Below are positions 34,691 to 46,514 of a stretch of 64,000 nt of DNA, in pieces (within the stretch, counting starts at the first letter, position 1; every line of letters starts with the position of its first letter). The stretch is from Stenogyne calaminthoides (lineage: Eukaryota; Streptophyta; Magnoliopsida; Lamiales; Lamiaceae): assembly GCA_037126765.1 (NCBI GenBank), contig JBBCBC010000026.1, forward strand, positions 27,686,448-27,750,447, in the 5' to 3' direction. The notes beneath the pieces were generated by a model. That model was given only the letters and a program-made list of their open reading frames with translations, ran no database searches and was not told where the DNA came from. The translations under genes and the position numbers were made by a program.

Positions 34691-35982
34691 GGAACGAAAA
34701 TAATATAACATATTACTATATATTTTTTACAATGAATTATAGGTGCACCATATGCCTAGTGTAGTTCTTCAACTAGCATTTCTAAATTAATGAGTGTACT
34801 TGTAATTGTGAAAGTTGAGGAATCAAATAGTATGTTCCCGATGAAGGCTCTCTCCGATCCCAATAACTAACGCCTGGTACATTCCAATTTTAAATTAGTT
34901 CTGTTTTTTTTTTCTCATAATTATTAAAATAGTAAACATGTGTTTTGTGGTACCTGCTCTCACTCTCACCTATTTTTTTTTATCTCAGTTGTAAATTAAC
35001 TTTCAGCATGTGATGAACGTATAAATTGAAAAAAAAAAAAATTTAAAAATAAGTTTCGGGCTTACAATAGGCGTGAAAAATTCGAACTTTGAAGTCCTAG
35101 AATTTCTAAAATCTTAATGAATAGTTAAAATGTATATTTGTTATGAGATTTTATAAGGTGAATATTGGAAAAGATGATTGATGTGATATTATTATATTAT
35201 TTTGAGTGTATTGGAGAATAAAAAAATAGATGATGTGAGTTTATTGAGATAATAAAAAGTAGATGAGTAGTAGGTTATGAGGTAGGGTAAGATTAATAGG
35301 ATTTTAAAATCTTTACTTTAATTCTCAAAATAAATGGGGTTTGAGATTGTAAAATTCAAAGTCCGTTGGGATAGTCGCGAAACGGAAATACCCTTAAGTA
35401 CACAATAATACAATATGAGCACTAGGCATAATTATTTGAAAAGCCATTTTAACAATATATTTTTATTTTAAAATATCCTTGAGATATGTTTTTTTCATCA
35501 GATATATTTAAAAATATTTTAACAATTACAACTCACAGCATGTACTGCTATAACTGGTCGTGTTTTTTAAATGACACATAAAATTAAAATTAACATGTAG
35601 ATAAATAAATATTTTCAGTTAACAATTTAACATCATTATTGAGTCAAAGATTCTTTACAGAAAATGTCCAAATCAGAGCAAAAGGGGAAAATCTAACTAC
35701 AAATTCTTGAGAACTTGTTCTTGTGTAATCGATGATTTTTTTACGTCCATTTCAAAAACATATCAAGTTAACTAGCTAAGGAAGACCAGCGTCAGTAAAT
35801 TGAACTAATTAAAAAAGCTCGTAGGGTTGGGCCATGTTGAAAAGGTGCCAAAAGAGACGTATTTTTCTTGGGAAAAAATGGTTTTATACCTAGTTTCATT
35901 AATAAATAAAGCTTTCAATCCAATTTTTATAAAAAAAAAAAAAAATCTACCCATTTTATAATGAAATTACATATATAATTTT
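34691..35982. other. Gene-free AT-rich intergenic stretch
   Basis: Contains homopolymer runs (35027-35041, 35932-35945) and no frame with family similarity. Nothing further can be supported. Confidence 0.6.
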
Positions 35983-36216
35983 AGGCAAATTTTCATCTTG
36001 CACCATTTGCACCAATTTTGATTTGATGCAATTCGATTTTAATTCAATTTTTTTTAACAGTTCTTTTTTTACGGACCCGACCGAACCCGAACCCAACCCA
36101 ATTGGTTCATGGTTCACCCGGCCCGAATAGATAATGGTTTAGGGTTCATGATTTAGTGTTTAGGGTGTAGATGATTCATCCAAATTAAAATTAAATTCAA
36201 TTGCACACAAGTGTTA
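35983..36216. mobile_element. GTGCACC-type MITE, copy 2
   Basis: Same order as 740-1031: CTTGCACCATTTGCACCAA, a T-rich block, GGTTCATGGTTCACCCGGCC, GTTTAGGGTGTAGATGATTC, then CAATTGCACACAAG. The right inverted repeat is partly deleted. Confidence 0.6.
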
Positions 36217-36306
36217 CTCATAATCTTATTATAAACAAAGATATTTACCCATGAGTTGGTATGCTGTGAAATTTGTTCACCGCGAAAATAATTTTTTATT
36301 TTTACA

Positions 36307-36480
36307 GACATGCTCTTTAGTAATACAAGTCACACCCTTTAGTAATATAAGTCACATTTTTCAATTATTACTACGATACCCTCTGCTATAATATAAGTCA
36401 CACCCTTCACTTTTATGAGTAATACTCTTTATAGTAAAAAACCACACTTTTTAATAATATAAATCACACTCTTTAATCAG
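36307..36480. repeat. Imperfect repeat of AGTAATATAAGTCACACCC
   Basis: About six decayed units of 20-30 bp built on TAGTAATATAAGTCACACCC, with spacers. Reading frames do not cross it. It could be a diverged minisatellite or the interior of a MITE. Confidence 0.55.
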
Positions 36481-36637
36481 TTTAACCGTGAAACTTCGTT
36501 CACCCTATATTTTGTCTTTACCAATGTGACTCACAATCTAACTCACCCTACCTTTCATGCCCCTATACACACCCTCACCATGTCTCTTTAATTATTATTA
36601 ACCAATTTATTATTTTATTACAAATTATGATATATTA

Positions 36638-37094
36638 GGGGTGTTTGGTTGGTGACTTTGGAGGTGAGGTATGGGAATGGAATCAAATATAAGTGTTTCG
36701 TTAGAAGCTTTAATTCCATGAATAGTACTTTGATATCTAGAAAGTGAGGAATGATAGTGTTAGATTCATTCCTCACCATTTTGGGGGGAATGAAAGTGTT
36801 TGTCCACTTAATTTAGTTCATTTTATTTTTTTTAACTTCCAAATGAATAATTAGTACTATTATTTTATAAAATTTAAACATCATTAGTTCATAAAATATT
36901 TTTTTTATTTAAAAATAAAATAATATGACAATTTCTATTATTAAATACTTTTTATTATTCAAATATATGATAATGATAGTCATTTTTATATGTCAACCAA
37001 ACAACTCAGTGATAATGATCATACCCATTGTTATTCCTCACTACTATCATTCTCGTTCTCATTCCATTCCCTAATAGACATACCAAGCACCCCC
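36638..37094. mobile_element. Tourist-like (PIF/Harbinger) MITE
   Basis: The left end GGGGTGTTTGGTTGGTGA and the right end, reversed, GGGGGTGCTTGGTATGTC form inverted ends. TTA flanks both sides (36635-36637, 37095-37097), the usual TWA target of Harbinger elements. Inner arms with GGAATG.. and ..CATTCC also pair. 457 bp, non-coding. Confidence 0.7.
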
Positions 37095-37097
37095 TTA

Positions 37098-38970
37098 CTT
37101 ATTATTAGTAATTACAAGTAGTTAGGATATTTAGTATTTTTAATTGATACACAATGCAAGAATAAATTTTATCATATTGACGCGTCACACAGTATATATA
37201 ATACACGATCAAACTTAAGTGTGTAGAAAGAGAGATTTTTTTTTTTTCTTTTTGAAAGCAAAATAAGCTTACAAGCAGGATTTTAATAACAAAAGAAAGA
37301 TGAACTTAGAGATTAGAATTTAAAAAGAATAAAATAAAATAGCCACTTGCCTTTGAATTTGTGTGGTTTGGGTTTTTTGAAATTAGAGAAACAAGAAGGT
37401 CTTTGAGGGAATAAATTTATCGGCGGTAAAGGATTGTGGATAAAATTAAAGGACGGCTTTGAAGTTGATATACTTTTTTAAATATTTTGTAATAAGTGAT
37501 TACTCTTTAAAAAATTGGTTTGTAAATTCTAGATTGATACTTGGTCTCTAAAACTATGTAAGTATTTCGTTGGATAAATCTTATACTCAAGATAATAAAT
37601 AAATTTTTATTGATCAAAAAATTTAATTTTAATAAAGGAAAGGAACTTAATTTTAGAAAATTAGAAAAATAAATTTTAGAAGATGGGGGAGGGATTTTTG
37701 ACGTGGAGTAATAGGTTAGGGGGTAGACGTAGTTGGATCCAATTTTATTTTTTAGGGTATTTTTGGGTTAAAACTGTAAAATGGATATATTTCTTCTTTA
37801 TTGATTAGAAGGAGCATATATCTTTCTTTTGTTATTAAAATAGGTATATTTGCCCTTATTCATTGTTTTTTTTTTTTCTTTATAATCAAATTTTCAAGAA
37901 TTTGATTTAAACTTTTTGACATTTTCATAGTCGGATCTACAGTTAGATCTTGTCTAAGTTTGAACTTGGATGTGTATACTGTTAATTTAAGTGCGCAACA
38001 CTATATTTTGTTTGAATTATGTATTGGTTTCTCAAGATTTTCATGATGAACAACGCTCAATTTGAAGAATACTACTAAATTCATTAACAACTTATGTTTA
38101 AAGATGACAAAGATGGAGTACAATTTAACACAAATTATACCTGTTTCTCCCAAAAGTGTTAAAATATTAATGTAGAATTTATGTTATGTCATCGTGAGAC
38201 TGACTAATGCAAGTGTGTCTCTTTAAAGAACATGTTTCAGAGAAGTCTAGCATCTTAATATTGGATCAAAAGTTGTTCTCGCTAGATTGCATGAGGAAAT
38301 TATTGAATTTAAAGAATGTTGTTGAATCCACAAAAAGAAAAAAAAAGAACAACATGTTTAAACTTGAATCTCGGATAGAAAATAATCTTTGTTTGATTTC
38401 TTGATTTTTGTGATAATTAGTTTAAAAAAAAAATTATCTTATGAACATTCAATAGAAGTTTGTGCAACACTTAGGTGCATCCATTAAACCGTACAACTTA
38501 GTACATATTTTATATAATGTTTAATAAAATAAGTAATATTATTCAATAATATACTTTTAATAAAATAATAAATATCATTTAAAACGCACTTAAATGGACT
38601 CTTGCACAGTCTTATTTGCTTTTGTTCTTACTACTAAATTACTTTACACACTCATCTTATAAGTTTATATAATTGCACAGTTCTATACTTCTATTTGCCT
38701 ATATACATGCTTTTGTACTTGCGAAATTAAAACATCTATGCACTCAGTCTACATAATTTTGCGCATCATAAAAATAATTTTATATCAGTACCTTAATTTA
38801 TATGTATAAAATAATTAATCTAACTACCTTAATTTTATATTACCAACTAGAACTATCATGACAAAAGAATTCTTATTTAAATATTTCAAATATTTGCGCC
38901 ACCTTACGTGGAAAGGGCCCACTTTTGGTACGGTACACTCGTTTTTCTCCATTCCAGAAATGTTGATTCA
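37098..38970. other. Gene-free upstream region of the gamma-glutamyl hydrolase gene
   Basis: AT-rich with no supported gene. The small frame at 38207-38404 resembles nothing known. A motif block GTATATTTGCCC near 37840 and poly(T) near 37867 are typical intergenic sequence. Confidence 0.55.
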
Positions 38971-38974
38971 AACA

Positions 38975-38980
38975 TATAAA
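38975..38980 (+). promoter_or_regulatory. TATA box of the gamma-glutamyl hydrolase gene
   Basis: TATAAA at 38975-38980 (ACATATAAATC) is 85 bp upstream of the first ATG at 39065, a suitable distance for a short 5' UTR. Confidence 0.55.
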
Positions 38981-39064
38981 TCAAATTAACAACTGAAAAC
39001 GGAAAATCCAATTCCCCAAACTTCATTTCTCCCATCGTAAAACCTCTTCTCTGCGCCGCCAACA

Positions 39065-42000
39065 ATGTCTCCGCCGCCACCACCGCCGCCGTCGCCGTCG
39101 CTCCCCTCAGACTCCACTACCTCTGAAACGCCACCATCTACCTCCTCATCCGAATTGATGAAGTATCTCTGGGTTCCCCTCCTCATCTCGCTTTCGAAGG
39201 AGCTCAATAGCTCCGGCAACACTCACAATACGGCGGCGCGGATCCTATTGCGAAGTGCAAAGGATGATTTGGCTGCTATTGATCCACGGCTCCCCGTGGT
39301 GGTCCAGAACCTCAATTTCCAGCCGGTAATCGGAATCCTCAGTCACCCCGGGGATGGCGCCTCCGGCCGCCTCGATACCGCTGAAAATGTCTCGTATATT
39401 GCTGCCTCGTATGTGAAGTTTGTTGAATCTGCGGGTGCTAGAGTTATTCCTCTCATTTGCAATGAACCTTGGGAGGTTCTTCTCAAGGTAATACCACTTG
39501 TTGAATTTTCTACTTGCTGATTTTTCGGTGTTTTGGGAATGATTTTGCTTGCTTTTGTTGACTTTTATGGTTTTTAACCTATACCTCTGTTCCTGTGAAG
39601 TAGTATTAAATTTAGACTTGCACTTCTTAACGATACACGCAGAACTATAGGAATAATGGATTAATCATGCGGAGTACTTAATCACATAATCTTTGTTTAT
39701 GGTAAAAGAAAGAGTTTGGGTAAGAATTATATTACTACTGTGTGTGTGAAATTAAAAATTATAATTGAAACAATCACAAACTTATCAAGGCATATAGAAT
39801 GTGCCTGGAAAATCATTTTTTCCTTTATGTCTGTTTGGGGCCACATTTATAGTCAGGAAAACAAACAGGAGGTAACTTGATGAAGAGTTGGACTGTTGCA
39901 CAAATAAAATGTAGAAATGTGACGTGCTTTCTTTATTATCTTGAAAGGTTGAGCTTTCTACTGTGGTATCATTGCTGGCTTACTTCTTTAGGGTATGGAT
40001 TGTTTGGTAGTTGTTTAAGATTCAGCTTAATGTATATCCTATCAGCCTTTCTACCCGCTATCTATTGGTGATTCTCAGCATTATCTAGTCACCACATCTT
40101 TGGTTGAAGTGTATGACTGTACCAGAATGAGGGTAGCGTTTGTCCTCAAAGGTGTTCCAATGCAGTATGTACAAAGTGATCAATTCATTTGGTATGATGA
40201 AGGTCAACTTCAAACTATCTTTAATATTGCTTCAATAATGATGCATTTACCTGCTGCTGATTAAGTCTTGTTATTCTTAAGCAATCATGAGTTTTGTGTA
40301 CGCACATTTCCATAATGCTTTTATAATTCATGTTGCAGAAACTCAATTTGGTTAATGGGGTGATCTTCACAGGAGGGCGGGACAAAATAGGTCCTTACTT
40401 TGAGGTTGTCGAAGTAATATTTAAGGTACTTTGACAGCTAATTTATTCTCGCTAAAATTTAAACATAAATCTTCTCTCCTCCATATGTAATCTATGGAAA
40501 GTAGGAATAATAGTAACGGAAATTCTTATATTTTCATTCAATTGACTGTTTTTCTATCTTTTTGTACAGGAAATTCTGAGAAAGAATGATACTGGAGATC
40601 ATTTTCCTTTGCTTGCCATCTGCTTAGGTTTTGAATTAGTAACCAAGATCGTGAGTGAGGTAAAATTGATTAGGCATATCCATAAACAGTTACTTCAGAA
40701 TGGCCTCCACCCAAGCATGTTCCCTGAAATTCGAGAGAATGGGAAGAGATAAAGATAGAGAAAACTCGTCAAGAACATCTGTTTCTTTATCAATTACAAA
40801 ACTTGAAAACCCACCTTTTTCTCTTCTTTTTTATTCCATGTGTTAATAAATAAAAGTTTTTCATTCTCATTATTAATTACAGGACAACGATATCCTGGAG
40901 AGATTCAGTGCAAAAGGTCAAGCTTCTAAGTTGCTATTCAGGGATAACATAGATATCAATGGAACTGTATTCGAAAGGTAATAATTAATACTGTTTGACA
41001 TAAAACAGTTCAGTTTGATGATATGAAGCCATTTTAGTTACATTACTGTTGCAGTTCATTTAAATGATGGATTTGACAAGCTATAATCCATGAAGAAAGG
41101 ATGATCATATATTGTCAGACATACCCATTTTTTTGTCATTTTTGGTGAAATTGGTTGTTTGGCTGAAGTTGGAACTTTAGTAAAATGTGGTCGGTGAAAT
41201 CCGTTAATAGTTTTAGTGGTGAAACGTGTCTTATTCATTCTGTTTCTGTTATCAAGTCCTAATTCATGTCAGTGGGATTTATGCCTAGTTTTCTGGATAG
41301 ATTTACAGGCATGTTTGATATGAGTGTTATGAATTATTAGCGTCAAACAGCCGACCAGATTCTACATAAGATCCCTTTTCCATTAGCTTGTATATGACTT
41401 GGCTGTTAGATTGCAGTGAGCATCTACTAGATGACTTATATAATAATATCTTGTGTGCATAGCATGGTTTTTCTGACCATTATATATATCTTGTGAAATT
41501 AAGTTTTACAAGATTTTTCTATGAACAGAAGCTGGAACCTTATTTGTTCCCGGATCTGGTGAAATAGGAATTAATCAATATATTACATGATTATTCATAT
41601 GTTTTTTCTTTGAATTTAATTATTTGATCATTTTTCAAAATATTTTTGGGGGTACCCGTTTCTCAATGCTCCTTTCTGGGTGGTGATTATTGTTCTTGCC
41701 AGATATGCACACACAACTTCATAAAACTATTTGTTGGTACGATAGTTCTTGATAACACATAGGCTGGCAGGCATCATTAATCAAGGATACACCAATTTCC
41801 TGCGCAGGTTTCCTCCGGCTTTGCTAAACAAGCTCAGTACAGAATGCTTAGTGATGCAAAATCACAAGGTAAGTTCTCTTTACAGTGTTATATGATGATA
41901 GTTTTATAAATGTCTACTTATCTTCCTCGATAGCCAATTGCATAGTTATACATATTAATAATGCAAGATCAAGCGTAGAAAAAAAGGAAAGAAAAAGAAA

Positions 42001-43586
42001 TGAATATATTGGTATCAAGTAGAAGTACAATCAGTTATTAGGGCCATGCTCCGATATTCAAATATATTGTGGTACTAACTTACAGGCAAATTATGTTTTT
42101 GATAAATAACTTGTTTAAATGTCCGTATAATATTTCTGGAGTTATAAACTTATAATATTTACTTTAATTTAGTATCACGCAGCATTTGATGTTACCATAT
42201 AATCAAACATGATATTACGCCAAATATGTACCTGATAATTGTTACCAGTATACCTTTTCTTTATAACCATTTCACTTAATCTGTGACACAGTTTGGGATA
42301 TCACCTGAAAAGTTCCAAGATAACAAGAAACTATGTAACTTCTTTAAGATCATAACAACTAGTGTTGATGAAAATGACGAGGTATCTAAGAAACAACTTT
42401 CTTCATATTTGAATTATTTTAGTTGGTTTCCACTGCATTTCTTGACATTTCAGCTTTATCTCTGATTTCTGTCCATCTTATGAAATTTGTATTAGAAATA
42501 TGTTTCAACAGTTCAGGCACACAGATACCCTGTGACTGCTGTTCAGTGGCACCCAGAGGTATTTACTGATTCTCCTTTCTTCAAGTCCACGATATGTTTT
42601 TGTTAGAATGTTTTGAGGCCAGCTGATTGAAAAATCTTATATTTTTGAGCAATTTACTGCACTTACTGCATTCTATCCATGCATAGGGATGGTCATTGGG
42701 AACTATCTGATGATATAATCAATATTTCCGTGGGTCTTAATCAATATTTTTATTCTTACACCCACCTAGAACTTCTGTACGCTTCCTCATAACATCAAAG
42801 AATTTCACTGGCATCCTGGATAAGAGCATTGGAGCTCTATTCCTATGCAATAACATCCAGTACTGGTCATTTTTAAACTTCCACGTGTGAACTTAATTGC
42901 TTTATTTTATCTAATTTCTTGTTCGAGTTAAGCTTATTTGTCACTAAATTCCAGATTACAAAAAATTAATAAACTTGGACATATTAAAATCAAAATGAAA
43001 TTTCTACATCTATGGTCCAGAAAAATGCTTTCGAATGGGGCTTATCAGGGATCCCACACTCGGAAGATGCAGTTCAGGTCACTCAACATGTTGCCAACTT
43101 CTTTGTGAGGTATACTCCTTGTTACATGTGGTGCATATTATGTTGCAAGTCAATTAAAAAACGAAATAATTTAAAAGAAATGTCTCCCTGATCTTACCAA
43201 TTACTTCAGTGATTCCCAGTAGTTATCCTACTGATAACTGTTTAACGAGTATTTGCATGTTCATTTGTTTGCATCTATTGATAATATGCATATTAAATTT
43301 CGGAGAATTTCAACGCCTTGACTGTTTTATGGTCTCTTGCTATATGAATTGTCTCAGGGAAGCTAGAATGTCTATGAATAGGCCGTCCGCTCAAAAAGTG
43401 CTCGATAACCTCATATATAATTATAGTCCCACATTTTGTGGAAAGGCTGGGTCTCTCTCTCTCTCCGACTCGTGTGTGTGTGTGCGGGCGCTCGTGCATG
43501 AAGGGGTATGAATAATAACTTGTGTCCATGTTTATGTTTGTCATATTTGCAGGAGAGGGTTCGATGAGGTTTACATTTTCAGCTAA
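39065..43586 (+). CDS. GGH: Gamma-glutamyl hydrolase (folate conjugase)
   Basis: Cleaves polyglutamate tails from folates; the plant enzymes are vacuolar class I glutamine-amidotransferase-like cysteine peptidases (MEROPS C26). Ten exons, all GT-AG and phase-consistent: 39065-39487, 40339-40425, 40570-40659, 40883-40977, 41808-41868, 42292-42381, 42496-42558, 43021-43109, 43358-43450, 43553-43586, giving 374 aa. Family blocks in order: PVIGILSHPGDGASGR, IAASYVKFVESAGARVIPL, NGVIFTGG, the nucleophile Cys in LLAICLGFELVT, VMQNHKFGISPEKF, catalytic His in VTAVQWHPEKNAFEWG, IPHSEDAVQVTQH, and the C-terminal GFDEVYIF. The first ATG adds a 31-residue Pro/Ser-rich lead before MKYLWVPLLISLS, which resembles the normal signal-peptide start. 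Translation from 39158 (M32) is a serious alternative. No lesion is visible, so the gene is probably functional. Confidence 0.95.
43451..43484. repeat. CT and GT microsatellites at the intron 9 donor
   Basis: The exon 9 donor GTCTCT opens directly into (CT)n, followed by GACTCGTGTGTGTGTGTGCG. The donor lacks the usual GTAAGT consensus, and the repeat starts at its first base. Confidence 0.7.
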
Positions 43587-44216
43587 TCCCTAAACTTTCT
43601 GGTAAAACGTGTGAAGTGTACATACTGTACTCACTTTGTGTTTTATGTATGTGAACGATGAATACTGCATTCAATGCAGCATCTCATAGATGTTAAAAGA
43701 ATGTTAAAAGCTGAATGGAATTATGTATGTGCCTGTAAGTTAAATGTAAATCAATTTAGCATTTGCTTTTTCTTTTCATGTTTAATGTAATCCAATTCTG
43801 CCGGGAATTTTTTTTCAGTAAGGTTTACTATTAATTTATGAAATAAAAAAATAATAATATTAATAAATATATTTAAATGTGAATTTATATTGAGTGCCCC
43901 ATAGAATGGGTTAAAATTGTAAATGTATTAATTGATAGAATGGAATGTGGTATGTAGCTGTTAGTTTAGTTCAGTAAATAATCTTTACCCAAATTTAAGC
44001 TTCATTTCTGTTTTTATAACAAATGAACTCCTTTATTAATGCATCATATCATTCCTTTGAAACAAAATCCATCTACATAATTTTTTGAAAGAAAATGCAT
44101 CAATACCTTATCTTCACAAAAAATAGTATAAAACCAAAAATGCCACAACCATCTCACACATTAACCTCAACATTGCAAGTCTCAAAGCACATGAAATCAA
44201 AATCCCAATAATTCAA
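43587..44216. other. 3' UTR of gamma-glutamyl hydrolase and intergenic DNA
   Basis: The first 200 bp should be 3' UTR: GT-rich, with an AAATGTAAAT stretch near 43743. The rest is AT-rich with no gene. Confidence 0.5.
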
Positions 44217-45459
44217 TTTCTATCCCTCCAAATCCTGCTGACTTTTTTCCAGGCAATTTCTCAAGAATCCACCACAGGATTTAGCCTACAACTAATACCA
44301 TGGGACTCCCCAAAATCACCCTTTTACCACCCAAATCTTACCCAAACACAAAAGGTAAACATGATGGCCATCTCCTCCACAGAAAGAGCTCAAACTTTCA
44401 ATTCCAGCCTCATAATAATGCCAATGAGCCAACGATCTTTACGATACGCTGTAAAAATCAGAATCGGGATACTACAAAAAGAAGTTACACTACTCCTGGA
44501 CATGGGCTCGGGCCCCATCTGGACACATTGCTCTGGATCCGAAGGATCCGATTTCAATCCATCCACATCAAAATCGTACAAAGCACTTTCCTGTCAACAT
44601 CCCTTATGCAGTGGCCCAATAGGTAGAAAAATGTGTCAATGCATAAACAGTCAGTGTGTTTGCACCATAGGATACGGCATTTCAGACAACGCAACGATCA
44701 ATGTGAACGCAGTTCTCTCTTCCGATTCTTTCACCCTACCTTTGAAATACACCAAACAGACGACTTTCAAGAACATGATCTTCGGATGCGTACAGAAGTC
44801 CCCTCGTCATCCATACTCGGGTGTTTTGGGACTGGACAAAATGGCTATATCTCTGATTGGGCAAGTGAAGAAATCGGTTAAAGGCAGGTACTCGTATTGC
44901 CTGCATAACGGGGGTGGCTGCTTAACGTTTGGAGACGATGTTCCAAAAGTCGGGAAAGATGTCAAAACTACAACCATATTATATCCTACACTACCAACTC
45001 TGTATCTGAAGTTGATAGATATAAGCGTAGGCGATAAGCGGCTTCACCTTTCTCCGGATCTATTTTCACTACAACAGGGCGGGTTTTTGGTGGACACAGG
45101 AGGCCAATTTAGTGTCCTAAAGAAAGAGGCTTACGATAAGATGATGCGAGAATTTGTACGGAAACTTAAGTCGTCGTGGGCTCAGAAGAAAGGCAGAGAC
45201 GAACACGTTACTGGAAGTTTGTTATGAAAATATTCCCAATACCCGAGCTATTATGACTTATCACCTTGAAGGGGCTGATTACGAGACTTCAGATCTGTTT
45301 GTGCTCGTTGATCCGGACACTATGTGCATCGGCCTGATGCCTGGAAATTTGTCAATTTTGGGAGCAAACCAGCAGTGGAATAAAAGGATCATTTTTGACC
45401 TACAAAGCAATGTATTCAAGTTTGTCGATTATAATTGCGCAGACGATAGATACGTGTAG
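44217..45459 (+). pseudogene. Nepenthesin/CDR1-type aspartic protease pseudogene
   Basis: An intronless A1-family protease remnant. An upstream in-frame stretch without ATG (44217-44360) reads as a hydrophobic leader, then IPWDSPKSPFYHPN, the conserved pro-region. The frame from 44361 carries LLLDMGSGPIWTHC, where the catalytic Asp-Thr-Gly has become Asp-Met-Gly, then the Cys-rich nepenthesin insert (CQHPLCSG, CQCINSQCVCTIGYG), FGCVQKSPRH, and SGVLGLDKMAISLIGQV. The second site reads LVDTGGQFSVL. The frame stops at 45225, while the matching C-terminus (SILGANQQWNKRIIFDL, FVDYNC) continues in another frame to 45459, so a frameshift lies near 45190-45230. Loss of the start, the Thr-to-Met change and the frameshift make it a pseudogene. 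Confidence 0.85.
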
Positions 45460-45983
45460 GTTTTAATCACCTATTCAGCTTATATATGTATGAATGAATA
45501 AGAGCCATTCAGTTTGTCAGTGTATATCAACAATGGACAAGGAAAATGTACATACGAGCGTATTGAGCAAAAATACAAGTATGAAAAGATGTGCAGGCCC
45601 CCTATATATATTATTTATGCTTTGAAATCGTAAAATTTTGCCATTTCGCCCCCTTGGAATATAAAAATTCTGTCCCCTTTAACTTCATGAAAAAATTCGT
45701 CCCCCTTGAAACAAAATTCTGGATCCATCCCAGCAGATGTGCCCTCTACATTATTAGAGATAGAAGTAACTTTTATATCTATGAAATCTTTCTTCACAGG
45801 ATGATTGAACTTCTTTAATAATCATCAATCATCAAAATCTAATAAATCACCGTTCTTATAGCTTTCATTTCTCTACTATGGAGCATGCTCTGGTAGGAGT
45901 ATATGCAAGAGTATATCTACCTGAAAAGTACTAATCTTGGAGAAAGGACAAAAAATGGGACAGGGCCTTCAAAAATCTGTTAC

Positions 45984-46095
45984 CTGATCATCTCCTGCCG
46001 GCGTTATTCCTCTGTAATCCACGCGAAACACGAGCTCTTCGACTCCCCCAGGAAACCTCAACACTTCACAAAAAACCAAAAAGTTACCATCAGAT
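45984..46095 (-). pseudogene. Unrecognised exon-like fragment
   Basis: The minus strand reads NFLVFCEVLRFPGGVEELVF then RVDYRGITPAGDDQ, followed by CAG|GTAACAG, a reasonable splice donor. The coding texture differs from the AT-rich flanks and looks like a captured or orphan exon. I cannot name the family. No neighbouring exons were found within several kb, and the sequence upstream has stops in this frame. Confidence 0.35.
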
Positions 46096-46514
46096 TTGAA
46101 TATATTTGTTCATTTCCAAATGCAACAGTTTATTGGGAAAAATATCCAGATACATCACTGGAAGTTGCTTAATCTGGACACAGTTAGGCAAATGATCAAA
46201 CACCTAGAATGCATGGAGCAAAACGACATACAAAATCAGCAGCTGCATAAAAAACCACCCGCCTGTTGTTTGATTGGATAAACAATAAATTGCTGTTTTG
46301 TTCTTGATATCTACAAAGCATCTGCTTAGCGCCATTTTTTTGGCGTGACAATTTATACTTCGCAGTTTCCAAATTTATTAAAAGGATAAGAATAAATTGA
46401 AAATAAAACCGAAATTAATTTCCCAATTAACTTCTTTCACTGTTCCTATATTTATAATTTTGCAAAATTTGACAAAATGTCACCTTCAAAATTTTAATAT
46501 ATAGTAAAAGACAA

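Noticed and set aside
36307..36480. CRISPR-like repeat-spacer pattern
   Set aside because: Plant nuclear context, imperfect units and irregular spacing; no cas genes.
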